From positions 1,364,001-1,428,000 of the forward strand of contig JACZZP010000008.1 in the NCBI GenBank assembly GCA_015183035.1: DNA of 64,000 bases, given 5' to 3'. Position numbers and translations under genes: made by a program. Source of the DNA: Meloidogyne chitwoodi (lineage: Eukaryota; Nematoda; Chromadorea; Rhabditida; Meloidogynidae). Every line of letters begins with the position of its first letter. Positions within the stretch are counted from its first letter, which is position 1. The notes beneath the pieces are model-generated. The model was not told the DNA's origin. It made no database searches and worked only from the letters and a program-made list of their open reading frames with translations. Below are positions 52,567-64,000 of the stretch, one piece after another.

Positions 52567-54598
52567 TTATTCTTCTTTCTTTTCAGAAATTTCCATTTTT
52601 ATAAATGGCAACTTTTCTTGGGCACTAAAAAAATATTTTTTTTTTAATTAATATTTTCTTTTTCTAAATACTTACATTTTACTAAAATTTTCAATTTGGT
52701 CTTTTGCAAGTTTAATATATTGATCAATTGGCTAAATAAAAAATATTTATAAAAAAAAATAATTTTTTAAATTTTACTTCTTTATAAATTTCATATATTT
52801 TTGGAACAGTAAAAAGAGCTAAAATAAATACAAAAATTAGTCCTATACCAGAGAACCAATTAGCAGCATAATAAAGAGAATAAAGCAATAAAGCAAACTT
52901 TAAATTAAATTAAAAATTATTTAAAAATAAAAAATAAATATTTACTTTAATAGAATCAATTAAATTCTCAACCAAATAAATATGACGTAATTTTTTAAAA
53001 ATAATAACAAAATTGTCTAAAAGAATATCCATTTGAGAATGTAATTTTTCTTGTGGAATAATTATTTCCAAATCCAAATAATATTGAAATGGATTAATTA
53101 AACCTTCATTCTTTTTTCTTATTTGCCCTTTTTAAAAAAAAGAATAATTAAATTAATTAAATTAAACCTTCTAATTGTTTTATAATTCGAAATATAATTG
53201 TAAAAATTAATCCAAATAAAGTAATTGTAATAATTAAAACATGGAATGAATATTTATTTAAAGCAAAAAGTACACCCAATAAAAATCCAAAAACAGCACC
53301 ACTGATTTTTGGATCACGCCAATATAATAATTCTAATACTATAAATAAATAAATAAATAAATAAAATAAATAATAATATTTAATTAATTTTTATTTTATT
53401 TTTACCAACTTTTTCCTTTAAAATCTTTTGCTGGTTCATAACGCTGTTTAATTATTTTCTTTATTTTATTAGACATTTTTTTATAATTTATTTTTAAATG
53501 TTTAAAATAAATATTTAAAAAAAATATGAAATAATTGACTAAAAAAATAAATATTATTTTATTTATTTATTTAGTCAGTCTGATTTAGAAAAATAAAAGA
53601 AAAATGAGAGAAGAAAATATTTGTTTAAAGGTATAATAAATTGAGAAAATATAAATGTGTTGTGTAAAACAGTCTGTTTCTCTTTATTTTTTTTACAAAA
53701 ATATTTTTGTAATATTAATATTCTTTTTCATTACTAATATTTTTGTGCTACTTTTTTTTTTAAATAATTTTTAAAAATGCCAAAATGTTTTTTAATATAT
53801 TTTATTTATTCTAATAAAAAGGTAATTAATTTAATAGTTCTCTAAGCTTTTAATTAATATTTAAAATAAATATATTGTAATATTTATTTTAATAAATAAA
53901 TTGATTGAAAGATTTTTTAATTAAAGAAATAGTTTTTTAAATAAAAAATGTCCTTGAAAAAATATTTTTTAAATAATATGTATTAAAAATAAATAAATGA
54001 CCGTCAATATAAAATAATAAAAAATAAGATGACCATCAATTAATTAATTAATTTATTTATTTATATGTAGGTATATATATAATCCCCCATTTCTAATAAA
54101 AATTAAAAAAAAATGGGAACAGCCCCCCAGCAAATAAATAAATAAAAATAATTATTCTTTGAAGTTAATAAAAATAAAACAAAAATTTTTTTAATAATGT
54201 ACTTAAAATATTTAAAAATAATTTTTTTTATTAAAAAAAAGAGAAAATTTAAATAAAGTTTTTTTAATTTTAAATTTCATCTATCTAAATAAATAAATAT
54301 TTAAATTAAATAGGTATGTGTAAAAGGGGACTAAATAAAATAATTGTACTTTTATTTTTGCAATTTTTTTAAATTTAAAGAAAAAATTAATTAAAATTAA
54401 TAAAATAATATTTAATTAATTTATTTATTTACCTTCTCTTTTTGATTGAATTAATTTAAATGTATATTTTCCAATTAAACAAATTGAAAATCCAAGAGAT
54501 ATCCAAAGTGTAATATAAGAAAATGATTGAAATAATAAACGAACTAATAAATTTAATAAATTTCCAATAATTGAACCAATTGAACCAATTTTACTCAT
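52567..54598 (-). CDS. Reticulon, with two alternative first exons
   Basis: ER-shaping membrane protein. Common exons: 53338-53168, 53127-52946, 52897-52778, 52731-52676, 52624-52567. The reticulon-homology domain reads LELLYWRDPKISGAVFGFLL, then GVLFALNKYSFHVLIITITL, FRIIKQLEG, LRHIYLVENLIDSIKFALLL, YSLYYAANWFSGIGLIFVF, ALFTVPKIYEIYKEPIDQYI; two hydrophobic hairpins flank a polar loop. It ends in EISEKKEE. First exon a (53476-53410, MSNKIKKIIKQRYEPAKDFK) is hydrophilic and uses donor GTTGGT; total 217 residues. First exon b (54598-54433) codes 55 residues with its own hydrophobic stretch (SFSYITLWISLGFSICLIGK). Both leave one base, the phase that exon 53338 needs. Similar to nematode RET-1 and vertebrate RTNs. 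Confidence 0.88.
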
Positions 54599-55852
54599 TT
54601 TTAATTAAATTAGTTTTGTTTTAATCTAAAAAATAATTTTAAAAAATATGAAATATACGTACATATTATATTTTTAATTTACTCTAATATGTATTCATTT
54701 ATTTAATTATAAAATTACACCTAAGCCTAAATCAAAATAATTAAATTTGTCAATTTTCAATAAATATTTAACACATTAAAATGTGCACATATTTTAAATT
54801 TTCAGCTATAATTTACAAACCTAACATTCTTCTATATTAAATAAAAAAAAGATTTTTTTGTGTATTTAAAAATAATTTAATTGAAAAATACATACTTTTA
54901 AAATAATAAAATTTTAAATGGCAATAATATTTTTTAATAAATGTAAAAATGTATATAATAAATTTCTTGCTTTCAAGAATATAAAATGTTGGCAAAAAGC
55001 AATTTCTTTCCGTCAAAAAGTGTATGCATAAAGAAAAAGGGTTATTTTATATTCAGAAAATATTTATGAGTGCCAAGCTTTTGCTAAATAACAAAAAAAT
55101 ATATAAATATTTTTACTATTTAAATATAACTAGTATTGCCAAATGGCACAAAACAGTTATATCCTTGCCATATACATATATATAATTATTACTCTCTACT
55201 ATATTGAGGCTTTTGAAGAAAAACATAACAAAGATACATTGCCTAGAACAAAACATGTGATGGGCAATTTACGCTTTATATTTTTATTTTTTCCTCCATA
55301 GTTTATGGCGGCAAAATTAGAAAAAAAAAGAAAAGCTTCGTCCTTTCTAGTTGAAAAATACAAAAATCGATAAGGTCAGAAAGCACAAAAGCGGTAGCTA
55401 AAAGCCAACAGTAAATACTAAATAAATCCTCCTAAAATCAATTTTGTCTCAAATAAAAGAATAAACTTACATTATTTTTATCTTTTAAATCTACTCTTTC
55501 TACATATAACAAAAAAATAATAATTAAAAAAGATAAGAAAAAAATCATATTTTTAAGGAAAACATTTGGTTTAATGAATAATCATTTATTATATGAAATG
55601 AACGATTTTGAATATTGGCGAAATGAAAAAAATAATATTTGGTGAAACGAATGTTTTCAAATGAAAATATTCTACATTGAAATTTCTTTTTTTCTTTTAT
55701 AACTCTCTGTTATAATGTTGTTCTTCTCTTTATTTTTTTCAATTTTTTATTTTAAAATAATTTTTTGTCAACTTTTTGACTAATAATTTTTATTTTAGTT
55801 TTGAATTTTTAATTTATTTTTATTATTTAATCTTCTTCAATCAACAATAAAA
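54599..55852. other. Divergent intergenic region reticulon / KAT5
   Basis: 1.25 kb of AT-rich sequence between divergent starts. It must hold both promoters. No repeat or conserved site was recognised. Confidence 0.5.
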
Positions 55853-57871
55853 ATGCCAAGAGAACGCGTAAACACTTTACGAAGATCACCAAATGAAATT
55901 CAAGTTGGCGATCAAGTAATGATTTTGAATGAAATACAAAATGGAGAGCCAATGTTAGCACAAATTGTTGAGATTAAACAAATAGAAATTAATAATCCAA
56001 GTACCTCAAATACTATTAAAATGGAAATTGATGAACAATCACAAACCTCAAGCAACGAAGAAAAAGCAGAAAAGTCTCAAGATAGGGTTGACTTCGACGT
56101 AAAACAAAGAGAAAGTAATTAATCTACTTAACTTATTTTAGGTATAATTTTTAGTTTCCACTTCTGGGAGTGAAGAAAGTCAAAATAATAGCAAAGAACG
56201 CGAAGGCAGTCCGGAAACTATTTTCTATGTTCATTATGCTGGTACTGATCGTCGCCTTGATGAATGGATTCCTAAGAGTCGTATTCTTCGACAGGCAATA
56301 TTTTTTAAGCTTTAAAAATAAATTTAGATTTTTAAGGCATCAGCTGAAACAGATGCTCTAAATGGAAAGCAATTTTTGACAAGAAGTCAGCGGCGACTAA
56401 ATGAGGATTTTCGGCATGTTCCAAAATCATATGAAGATATGGATGCGTATACCAGAAAATTAGAAATGGAACACGAACAAGTAAATAATTGGAGAGGAAA
56501 TGATGCTTTTAAATTGAGAACATTTTTAATTTATTAAAATAAATTTTAAAAAGATTTATATATCTTTAACTTATAGAGAACAAAAATCAAAAATGTAGAG
56601 AAAGTGCAATTTGGCGATTGGGAGATTGATGCATGGTTTTTTATTTTTATATTTTCTAAATAATTTTGTAGGTATTTTTCACCATTCCCACTTTCATTGG
56701 TGATTAACAAATCGAAGCTTTATTTTTGCGAATTTTGTTTGTGGTACACTTCAGATGAGGAAATATATATTTGCCATGTGGTCAGAATATTATTTAAAAT
56801 TAATTTTAAAGTTTATTTAATTAAACAGTCTCACTCTTGTAAAAAGCGTCGACCACCTGGAGATCGTCAAATTTATGAAGACATGCAAAGAATTCATTTG
56901 GCTGTTTGGGAAGTTCGGGGGCGTCAGTATAAGGAATATTGTCAATCGCTTTGCCTTTTATCGAAATTATTTTTGGATCATAAAACACTTTATTACGATG
57001 TAGAAGGTTTCTTATTTTATATTTTGTGTGAATTGGATGCAAATGGAGTATCACACACTGTTGGACATTTTTCTAAGGTTTTTCTTGAAATTCTATTAAA
57101 ACATAAAAAATTATAAGGAATTGAACTCATCCAACAATCTTGCCTGTATTATGATTCTACCACCTTATCAACGCAATGGTTATGGAAAATTGCTTATCCA
57201 ATTAAGTATAAATATTTTTTAACTAAAAATTAAAATTGGATTATTAAAAAAAAACTTCTGTAGTCAATATGTTTTTGAAAAAATTAAGGTTATTGTCTTT
57301 CGGAGAGAGAAGGAATTATTGGAACACCAGAACGACCACTTTCTGATTTAGGAAAAGTTAGTTATCGAAGTTATTGGTGGTGGGTTCTCATTGCCGTTCT
57401 TGACAGAGAATTGGGCTCTGGACGCTTAGAAGCTGGCTCAATTTCAGTAAACGAACTTTCTCGTCTTTCTAGCATTCACACGGTAAAATAAAAAAAAATA
57501 AATAAATATTTTTTAAGTTGGATATTGTTGACACATTTAAAGCTTTGCAACTTATAAAATACTGGAGAGGAGACCATGTAGTGAGAATAAGTCGTAAGGT
57601 AAGAAAATTAATTTTAAAATTAAATGAAAATTCAATTATTTTCCTAGACTATACAATTTTCTGTCCTCAGATTTACGAACTATTTTTCTTTTTTAAATTA
57701 CTAAAAAAAATATTTTATATTTCAAAGATAATATTACAAATAAAACAACTCAACGTTTTTCATGCACCAAAATTACTTTTGCAAAAATCTTCGGTTAAAT
57801 GGGAAGCAGAAAATAATCATAATATACCTGTAAGAAAGAATAGTGACATTGAAAAATATAAAAATACATAA
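55853..57871 (+). CDS. KAT5: Tip60-type MYST histone acetyltransferase
   Basis: Acetylates histones H4/H2A within a NuA4-type complex. Ten exons: 55853-56114, 56155-56294, 56337-56480, 56577-56635, 56672-56777, 56829-57077, 57118-57205, 57289-57482, 57518-57598, 57671-57871; 507 residues (human Tip60: 513). A chromo-barrel (VGDQVMILNEIQNGEPMLAQ, then FYVHYAGTDRRLDEWIPKSR) has an acidic insert of about 60 residues between strands. The MYST domain starts VQFGDWEIDAWYFSPFP, with a C2HC zinc finger (CEFC, H in EIYICHSHSC), LFLDHKTLYYDVEGFLFYIL, catalytic-Cys strand NLACIMILPPYQRNGYGKLL (Q/RxxGxG/A acetyl-CoA loop) and GTPERPLSDLGKVSYRSYWW. The intron after exon 2 begins GC, not GT. The last exon (ending QIKQLNVFHAPKLLLQKSSV) is divergent from the family, and its acceptor (57670) is chosen by similarity. 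Confidence 0.93.
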
Positions 57872-59070
57872 TCTCAAATTTTATTGTTAAAAAAATTTTT
57901 TAGCTCATTTTTTCAATAATTAATTTTTACATTTTGTTTTATATTTAAATTGAATTTTTATCTAAAAGGAGAATGGTCCTAACAAAGGGAGGGTCTGTCC
58001 CCAGTAATTCAAATTACGATCAGTTAAACCTATAGTAATTCCTCTTGCCAAAACAGGTGTCCGCGGAACTTTGGGGTGAAACTTTACAGAGAGATGATTA
58101 TACCCTACTTTTATTGAAATTTTCACCGTTTTTGACACCTGACATTTGGGACAGAGTTATAGATCCCTGAAAATTGAAAAACCATAGGGGGGAGTAAGCT
58201 CATTTTTGGGGTGAAAAATTAAAATAGAATATGATAACTCATTCGAAAGAGCTCTTCGGGCTGAGTCGAATGACACAAAAATTAGCTTAATGGACAAATA
58301 TTGACAAAGTTATACTTAAAAGACTAAGTCCATTTAGGAGATTACAGAGAGGGAGCTTATCTCCTCTGTGGTTTTTCAATTTTCAAGGACCTGTAACTCG
58401 GTTCAGACTTGAGACCAGAAGCTATTTTTGGTCTCATTCAACTCAGCTCGAAGAGCTCTTCGAAAGAATACCATATTCTTATTCTAATTTTTCACTTCAA
58501 GAAATGAGTAGATTTTCAGGGATCTTTAACTCTGTCCCAAATGTCAGGTGGCAAAAACGGTGAAAATTTCTAAATAAAAGTAAGGTATAATCTATCTCTG
58601 CAAAGTTTCATCCCGGTTACAAAGTTATGATCAGGTTATAAAATATGCAAGGAAAACTTACTTTTGGCCATTTTATAGCTTTTCTCTTTGGTGACTTTTT
58701 GTCTTTGATTTAATGAAGGCGATTGCATGAGAGATAACATGATTAAAGAAAAATAGATTCAAATTTTGGCATTAATATTTAGCTAGTTTTCGCGCGTGCG
58801 TCAATGGGCTGAATTTACCGTGCAAAATTTAGTAAAAGGAATGGAATTTTTTGTTTTGCGCACAGCAAGTTTTCTTTATCTAATTCTTTATTTTTGGCGT
58901 TTTTACCAGTTGTAAAATAAATTTTGTGCACACCTGACACGAAGAGTGCTGGTTAATAAGAAAAATGATATATTTAAAAGATGATGTGTTATTTTTTTAT
59001 TTCATCAGTTATTTAATCAGTCTTTAATTTTTTTGTATTTTAAGATAAAACTATTCAATACTATCTAAAT
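57872..59070. other. Intergenic KAT5-MBF1 with large inverted repeat
   Basis: 1.2 kb. It is dominated by the inverted-repeat element G (58066-58612), listed separately. The remainder (58640-59070) is ordinary AT-rich sequence upstream of the MBF1 gene. Confidence 0.6.
58066..58612. mobile_element. Long imperfect inverted repeat, element G (about 550 bp)
   Basis: Left arm (GATTATACCCTACTTTTATT, GAAATTTTCACCGTTTTTG, CACCTGACATTTGGGACAGA, GATCCCTGAAAA) pairs with the right arm around a centre near 58340. Inner halves also match (CGAAAGAGCTCTTCGGGCTG with CGAAGAGCTCTTCGAGCTGA). The arms are about 270 nt with scattered mismatches. No coding frame and no clear target duplication. Confidence 0.85.
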
Positions 59071-59779
59071 ATGTCTAAAGCTGGGCGCATTGAGTCTGAC
59101 ACAGTAAATCTTTTTTTATTAATTTCGAATAATTTAAAAATTTAGGATCCAAATACTGTTACAATCTTGAGGAAACATCAAGCACCACAGAAGGTGCTCA
59201 AATCTGAAGCCGAGGTTTTTAAATAATTTTTATATAACTTATTACTTTAAATTTTGAAGATAAATGCTGCAAAGAAAAGAGGGGACAATGTCGAAACAAC
59301 TAAGAAGTATTCTGCTGGTCAAAATCGGCAGCACAAAACGGATAAGAATACCGCTATTCTCGACGCAGAAACGGAAGAATTACATCATGAGAGGTCTCTT
59401 AAAATGATTTTGATTAGAAACATGCACATAGAAGGGATACATTAATTGAAATCTTTAAAATTATTTCTATCCATTTGATTTAAAAATTTTGCTTAGTTCA
59501 GGGTCTCATTATCACTCGGTTTGGCTATTCAACAGGCACGCCAGGCTAAGGAATGGACGCAGAAACAATTAGCGACAAAGATTAATGAGAAGGTGGAGGT
59601 TATTCGCGAGTATGAAAATGCCAAAGCTGTTCCAAACCAACAAGTCAGATAACCTTTTTGAAAAGAATATTTTTAAGTTATTTTAGATATTGGGAAAGCT
59701 CGAACGTATCTTAGAAGTGAAACTTCGTGGTAAAGAAATTGGGCAGTCTTTGAAAGCGGCACCTTCCACAAAGAAGTAA
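59071..59779 (+). CDS. EDF1: Multiprotein bridging factor 1 / EDF1
   Basis: Exons 59071-59103, 59146-59214, 59260-59393, 59502-59643 and 59687-59779 give 156 residues, normal for the family. The MBF1 N-terminal domain ([58 protein letters not shown]) is followed by a Cro/XRE helix-turn-helix ([60 protein letters not shown]). MBF1 is a co-activator bridging bZIP factors and TBP, and also binds collided ribosomes. Exon 4 uses the second of two close acceptors (CTTAG, then TTCAG) because only that one keeps the frame RVSLSLGLA. Confidence 0.97.
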
Positions 59780-60140
59780 TCGAAGGAAGAACAACTGTTA
59801 GGAAGATACGCATTTTGATAAGAAAAGTCAGCGTTATTCTAGTAATTATTTTTTCGTTTTGATGCGAGTTTTATCACATTTTTTCGTTGTATAATCTTAT
59901 TTTGACTTATAAATTGCCGTGCAATTTTAAAAATATGTTTAGTTCAAGTTGACTTTACTTTTTGTATTTTCTTAAATAATTGACAATGTTTTATTTCTAA
60001 CATGAAACATTTATTTTGAAAACCTTAATTTTTTCTGTATGATTTTTATATTGTACTGATGTAAGGTAATTCTTCCGATGAATTAATTTATTTTAAAAAT
60101 TAATTCCTTTATTAAAAACAAATTGGAAAACATTTCATTT
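59780..60140. other. Convergent 3' spacer EDF1 / DDB1
   Basis: 360 bp between the stop codons of the MBF1 (+) and DDB1 (-) genes. No element was recognised. Confidence 0.6.
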
Positions 60141-63100
60141 CTATTGAATTTGGGCGAGATCCTCAACAATTTTGAGTATGTCTTCAGGCTTTAAAGGCTG
60201 AGCTTCTCCTATATTTCCATCCGATCTTTTAATTTTTAGACCTTCGCAAACATCTGCCAACATTTCCTTTGGCATTTCAACAATTGTCTCTATTAAATCT
60301 CCATCAATAAATCCAGATGCTGCTTCTGTCCTCCTTTCACTAAAAAAACTTCTGTAGGCTGAATGTTCCACACGCATACTTAAAAATATTTAAAAATTAA
60401 ATTTAAATAGATTATTTTTAAATTTTACCAATTATGTGTTTTTGAAGCAATTGCCTTCTGCAAATCCAAAAGTAGTCTAAAAATACAAAAAAAATAGAAT
60501 TTAAAAAATGAATAAAACTAACGAATAAATATGTGGTTCAATTTGTACAATTGCTCCTAAACCTCCATCTGCTGCACCTAAAAATATATTTTATAACATT
60601 CCCTAAAATTTTAAAAATTACCGTAAATAATTGGATTACTAAAGAGAGCTTTACGAGAATCTCTTTGTTGATTGCTAATTAAAGTTCCTCGATAAAATAC
60701 ATTAATTAATTCACCCAAATAAAACAAGCCAATTTGCTGAAATATTTTATAATTTAATTTAATAATAAAGAAAAATCTCTGAGGAAAAATGTTTAATGTT
60801 TAAAAATGTTTTAGAGTTACCTTAATTATTTATTATATTTTTAATCAGTTGTTGTCTTAATTAAAATAAATTAACCTTTAATCTCATTCTGTCTTCTTCT
60901 GTTTCCGCGTTTACATCAATTTTACAGCAATAAATATTAAAATTTGTTTCAGCTGCAAAAAAAGTTTCTGAATCAACAATTTCACAAGAAGTTGTCCATT
61001 CAGCAGAATAATCTCTAAAAAATTTAAAATATTTTTAAAAATAATTCAAAACCTTGCAATCTCTTCAAATGATGAATCTGTTGGTTTATAACTTAAAAGA
61101 CAAATTGATCTCCTAAAAATAATATTTTAATTTATTTTTATAAGCAAATAAAAATACATTAAATCTCCAACAAGAACTAAATCTCCTTTTGTTTTTAAAT
61201 AAAGTGCTTGAATATAATTAAAATTTGAACATTCCAAACGAAGTTCCCTTTCTGGAGTCCATTCAAAAAGTCGAACAGTGCTATTAACTGTACAAATAAG
61301 TTTATTACCAAGTGTAGTAATTGAATATACTGCTCCTGTAAATTTTTTAAAATTATTTCTATTTAAAAAGAAATTAATAATGTTTTAAATGAAAAAATAA
61401 CATTTTTCTTTTTAAATACCTTTAACTTCTTTTTCAGTAACAATTCGTAATTTACTCGCAATACCATCAGTTGAATCTGTATTTTGTGCTGCTTGAACCA
61501 CTAATATCCTTCCCTAAATAAAAACATTTTTGTTTTATTTTAGCAAGAGTATAACAATATTTATTTTTCAAATATAAAAAATATTCATTGAAGTATTTAA
61601 TAAACTTGTTTAGATTCCTGCTCATTAGGGACAATTACAGCAGTTCCAATAGCAAAATAAGGAGTTGGATCGTCTCCCAAATGTGCAGAGCAAATAGAAA
61701 TACCAACTTCGTGTTTATTTAATTCCAAAACATTCAAACATTCAAAAGTATTTGAATCAAGAAAACAAACAGAATAAACTTCCATTTCTGTGTCTGTAAT
61801 TACATTAGGGGCAGCAACAGTAGTAGGGGCGGCAGCTGAAATTGATACATTAGAACAACAAGAATCTATTGCTGTTGGTTCTATTTGTTGACAATTAGAT
61901 TGTTTAATAGATGAGGAAGGAGTTGATGTATTAGGATCAGAAAATGATGGTTGCTAATTGGGAAAAATAATTTTCAAAAATTAAAAAAATAACTTGTTGC
62001 TGATGAACAACAGAAGCATATTTTGAACCCATTACAGAAATTGATGGACGAGAATAATTTTGTTTATTACTTTGCATAATACCATTGCAACCAACAAATT
62101 CCTCAGGTCTATAAGTGAGTAGTGCTATAAGACGTGTTTCAGGTTGATAAACAAGGCGACTAACGGCTAAAATAAAATAATAATTTTATAAACCTAAAAA
62201 TAATGGAGGTAAAATAGGTAGAAGGATTCCCAATATTGAAAGGTGTAACTCAAAATTTTTTCCCGGAATCAACAGGTTTAGAAAAAGGAGCCTAAATCCA
62301 TATAGAGCCAAGATTTTAATTTAAAAATTCACATTCGCCTAATGGGACATTTCGTATATGTAGTTTCTGAATGTCATCAATAGTACCAATAAGCAAATTA
62401 TCACCATCTGATCTAAAAAATAATAATCAAAATGAGAATTTTAACAAAAGAAACTTACAGGGCTAAACAACCCCTATAATATTCAGAATTAAGTGGACAC
62501 ATTTGATTAACAGTGCGAAGATTAACATTTGAAAATGAAAGTTTATTATTGCTAGAGTAAATAACAGTAGGTCTATCAGAACAAACAAAAACATTTACAG
62601 CTAATTTTTTTGAAATAAATTTCATTAATGTTGTTGGTTGTGTTCCAAGAGAAAACTTTTTTTGATCAGATAAAAGGCCTAAAAAGTATTTTGTTTTAAA
62701 ATTATTTTAATATAAAAATTACCTGTTTCAGGATTAATCCTAAAATGAATAACAGTTCCATCTCCTAATGCAACAAATAAATAATGAAATGATTCCATAG
62801 TAATCTGAATGTAAAAGTTAACACACTCTTTTATTGTTTTATTCCAAAATTTTTTATTAAAAAAATAACCAAAAGGAGAGATTTTGGTAAAAATTCATTA
62901 CTGAGTTTCTCATCTGTAAGTTTTTGTATTTCTTTTTCTTTTATAGTATATATTGAAACAGAATGTTCTGCCCAAAATCCAATTGCAATTAAATTTGAGT
63001 TAAATGAATTAGCTAAAAGATTAAGTAAAATAAATTTTAATTTTAAAATATTTGCCAAAAAATATCAACTCACAAAGTGGTGAAATATCAACACAAGCAA

Positions 63101-64000
63101 TTTCATTAATACACTCAAATTGTTCTAAAAGCATAATTTTATCTAATTTTATAATTAAATAAAATAGTCGATTGCCAGAAACAACAAGAAATTGACCAGA
63201 TTTTGAATTAACCGAAGCTAAAGATACTCGACTTGGTGGAATCCAACGTTTTGTTTTAAAATCAGAATTATCGCCAGAGAGAAGTTGAACAGATTCTGGA
63301 GTAATTTGAAGTATTCGTGTTGAAGAAAGAATATTTCCTGCCCAAAGTGTGGGTCTGGACAATTCAAAATCTAAAAATATTTTTGAATACATAAAACTTT
63401 TCATTTAAATAAACCCTGAATTTGTGTATCTTCCAATTCCTCCTGATCAATTAGAAGAAGATGAGTTACATCGGCAAAAGAAAGAACCAAGTAATTATCC
63501 AAATCAGAATTTATTTGAAGTGTAAAGATTGCCTTAATTCCAGCTAATTCAACTGTAGCCATCTAAAAAATTAAATAATAAAGAAAAAAACTCTTTTTAA
63601 AGACTTCATCAATTCCAATACCGCTTCTAATAACACGTAGTGTGCCATCCTTATATGCACCAGAAGCGCAAACCAACTTAAAAATAAAATAAAAATTAAT
63701 TAAAAAATTTAACAACCTGTTTTTGTCCATCTGCATCAATAAGTACCAGATCACGAATAGGACCCAAATTGGGAAAAGTGTCGATAACTATAACAAATGA
63801 ATTTGAAACAGAATCGATTGGTTCAGTGGAAAGACGAATAAGTTGACTATCTCCAAGACGTGAACCAATAAATGCAACAGAGTTGTCTATACAAATATTT
63901 AGATGAAATATTAAAGAAAAGTTTATAATAAATTATTTATTGCAAAAATATTTTTGAAACCAACCCAAATAAACCAAACATTCAGGAATTGAAATTTCGC
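60141..64000 (-). CDS. DDB1: DNA damage-binding protein 1 (DDB1), N-terminus beyond window
   Basis: Adaptor of CUL4 ubiquitin ligases, built of three beta-propellers and a C-terminal helical domain. The window holds the C-terminal two thirds to three quarters in many small exons, ending at TAG 60141. Recognised blocks from the right: [74 protein letters not shown]; then [63 protein letters not shown] strand, [14 protein letters not shown] loop; and the end [37 protein letters not shown] Ser/Thr/Ala-rich low-complexity loop (about 61795-61960) replaces the similarly variable loop of vertebrate DDB1. Truncated only by the window edge. Confidence 0.95.

Overview
The window looks like nuclear DNA of a small, very AT-rich nematode genome. 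The closest fit I know is a plant-parasitic Tylenchina such as a root-knot nematode (Meloidogyne). That is inference from base composition, from dense genes with many introns of about 31-60 nt, and from the gene content; no species marker is visible. Coding exons are recognisable by conserved protein motifs and by GT-AG junctions that keep frame. Nineteen complete genes and two edge-truncated genes can be read. For most of them I followed every exon and the summed length is a multiple of three.

Layout, left to right. 1-773 (-): acidic protein, possibly claspin-like, cut by the left edge. 923-1684: GC-rich 16-bp minisatellite, 47 copies. 2633-3987 (-): protein tyrosine phosphatase. 4100-4206: possible LTR/primer-binding-site remnant. 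4947-6421 (+): FAM98-like RGG protein. 6616-7689 (+): TMEM65. 8102-13867 (+): cytosolic leucyl-tRNA synthetase, 21 exons. 14196-14883 (-): small stand-alone Plus3-domain (Rtf1-like) protein. 15739-21364 (-): PIKfyve/Fab1 lipid kinase. 22087-23007 (+): unknown secreted protein. 23177-23973 (-): mitochondrial Mn/Fe superoxide dismutase. 24811-27840 (+): TAF3 (histone fold plus PHD finger). 28416-30890 (+): MEMO1. 31375-32813 (-): synaptotagmin-type double-C2 protein. 35069-36240 (-): glycine-rich repeat protein. 37940-39768 (+): membrane-anchored HtrL/YibB-type protein. 40214-43283 (-): KLHDC3-type kelch protein. 44928-46611 (+): bystin. 46752-48830 (+): mitochondrial ribosomal protein L3. 49170-51943 (+): ETF-ubiquinone oxidoreductase. 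52567-54598 (-): reticulon with two candidate first exons. 55853-57871 (+): Tip60-type MYST acetyltransferase. 59071-59779 (+): MBF1/EDF1. 60141-64000 (-): DDB1, its N-terminus beyond the right edge.

Most genes are conserved housekeeping functions: translation (LeuRS, uL3m, bystin in 40S assembly), transcription and chromatin (TAF3, Plus3 protein, Tip60, MBF1), mitochondria (SOD2, ETF-QO, TMEM65, uL3m), membranes (PIKfyve, synaptotagmin, reticulon) and ubiquitination (DDB1, KLHDC3). There is no single pathway. The BYSL to MRPL3 spacing (140 bp, with an acceptor-like AG just before the second ATG) suggests an operon read by trans-splicing.

The accessory layer is a set of short non-coding inverted-repeat elements (MITE-like), in introns or between genes. 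Three have exact 8-bp target duplications, and two of those share the same 8-mer, TTTAATTT. Two others, 14 kb apart, share a 23-nt core. The least explained protein genes are the secreted protein at 22.1 kb and the glycine-rich repeat protein at 35-36 kb. I found no tRNA, rRNA or CRISPR array and no evidence of a wholly new multi-gene system.
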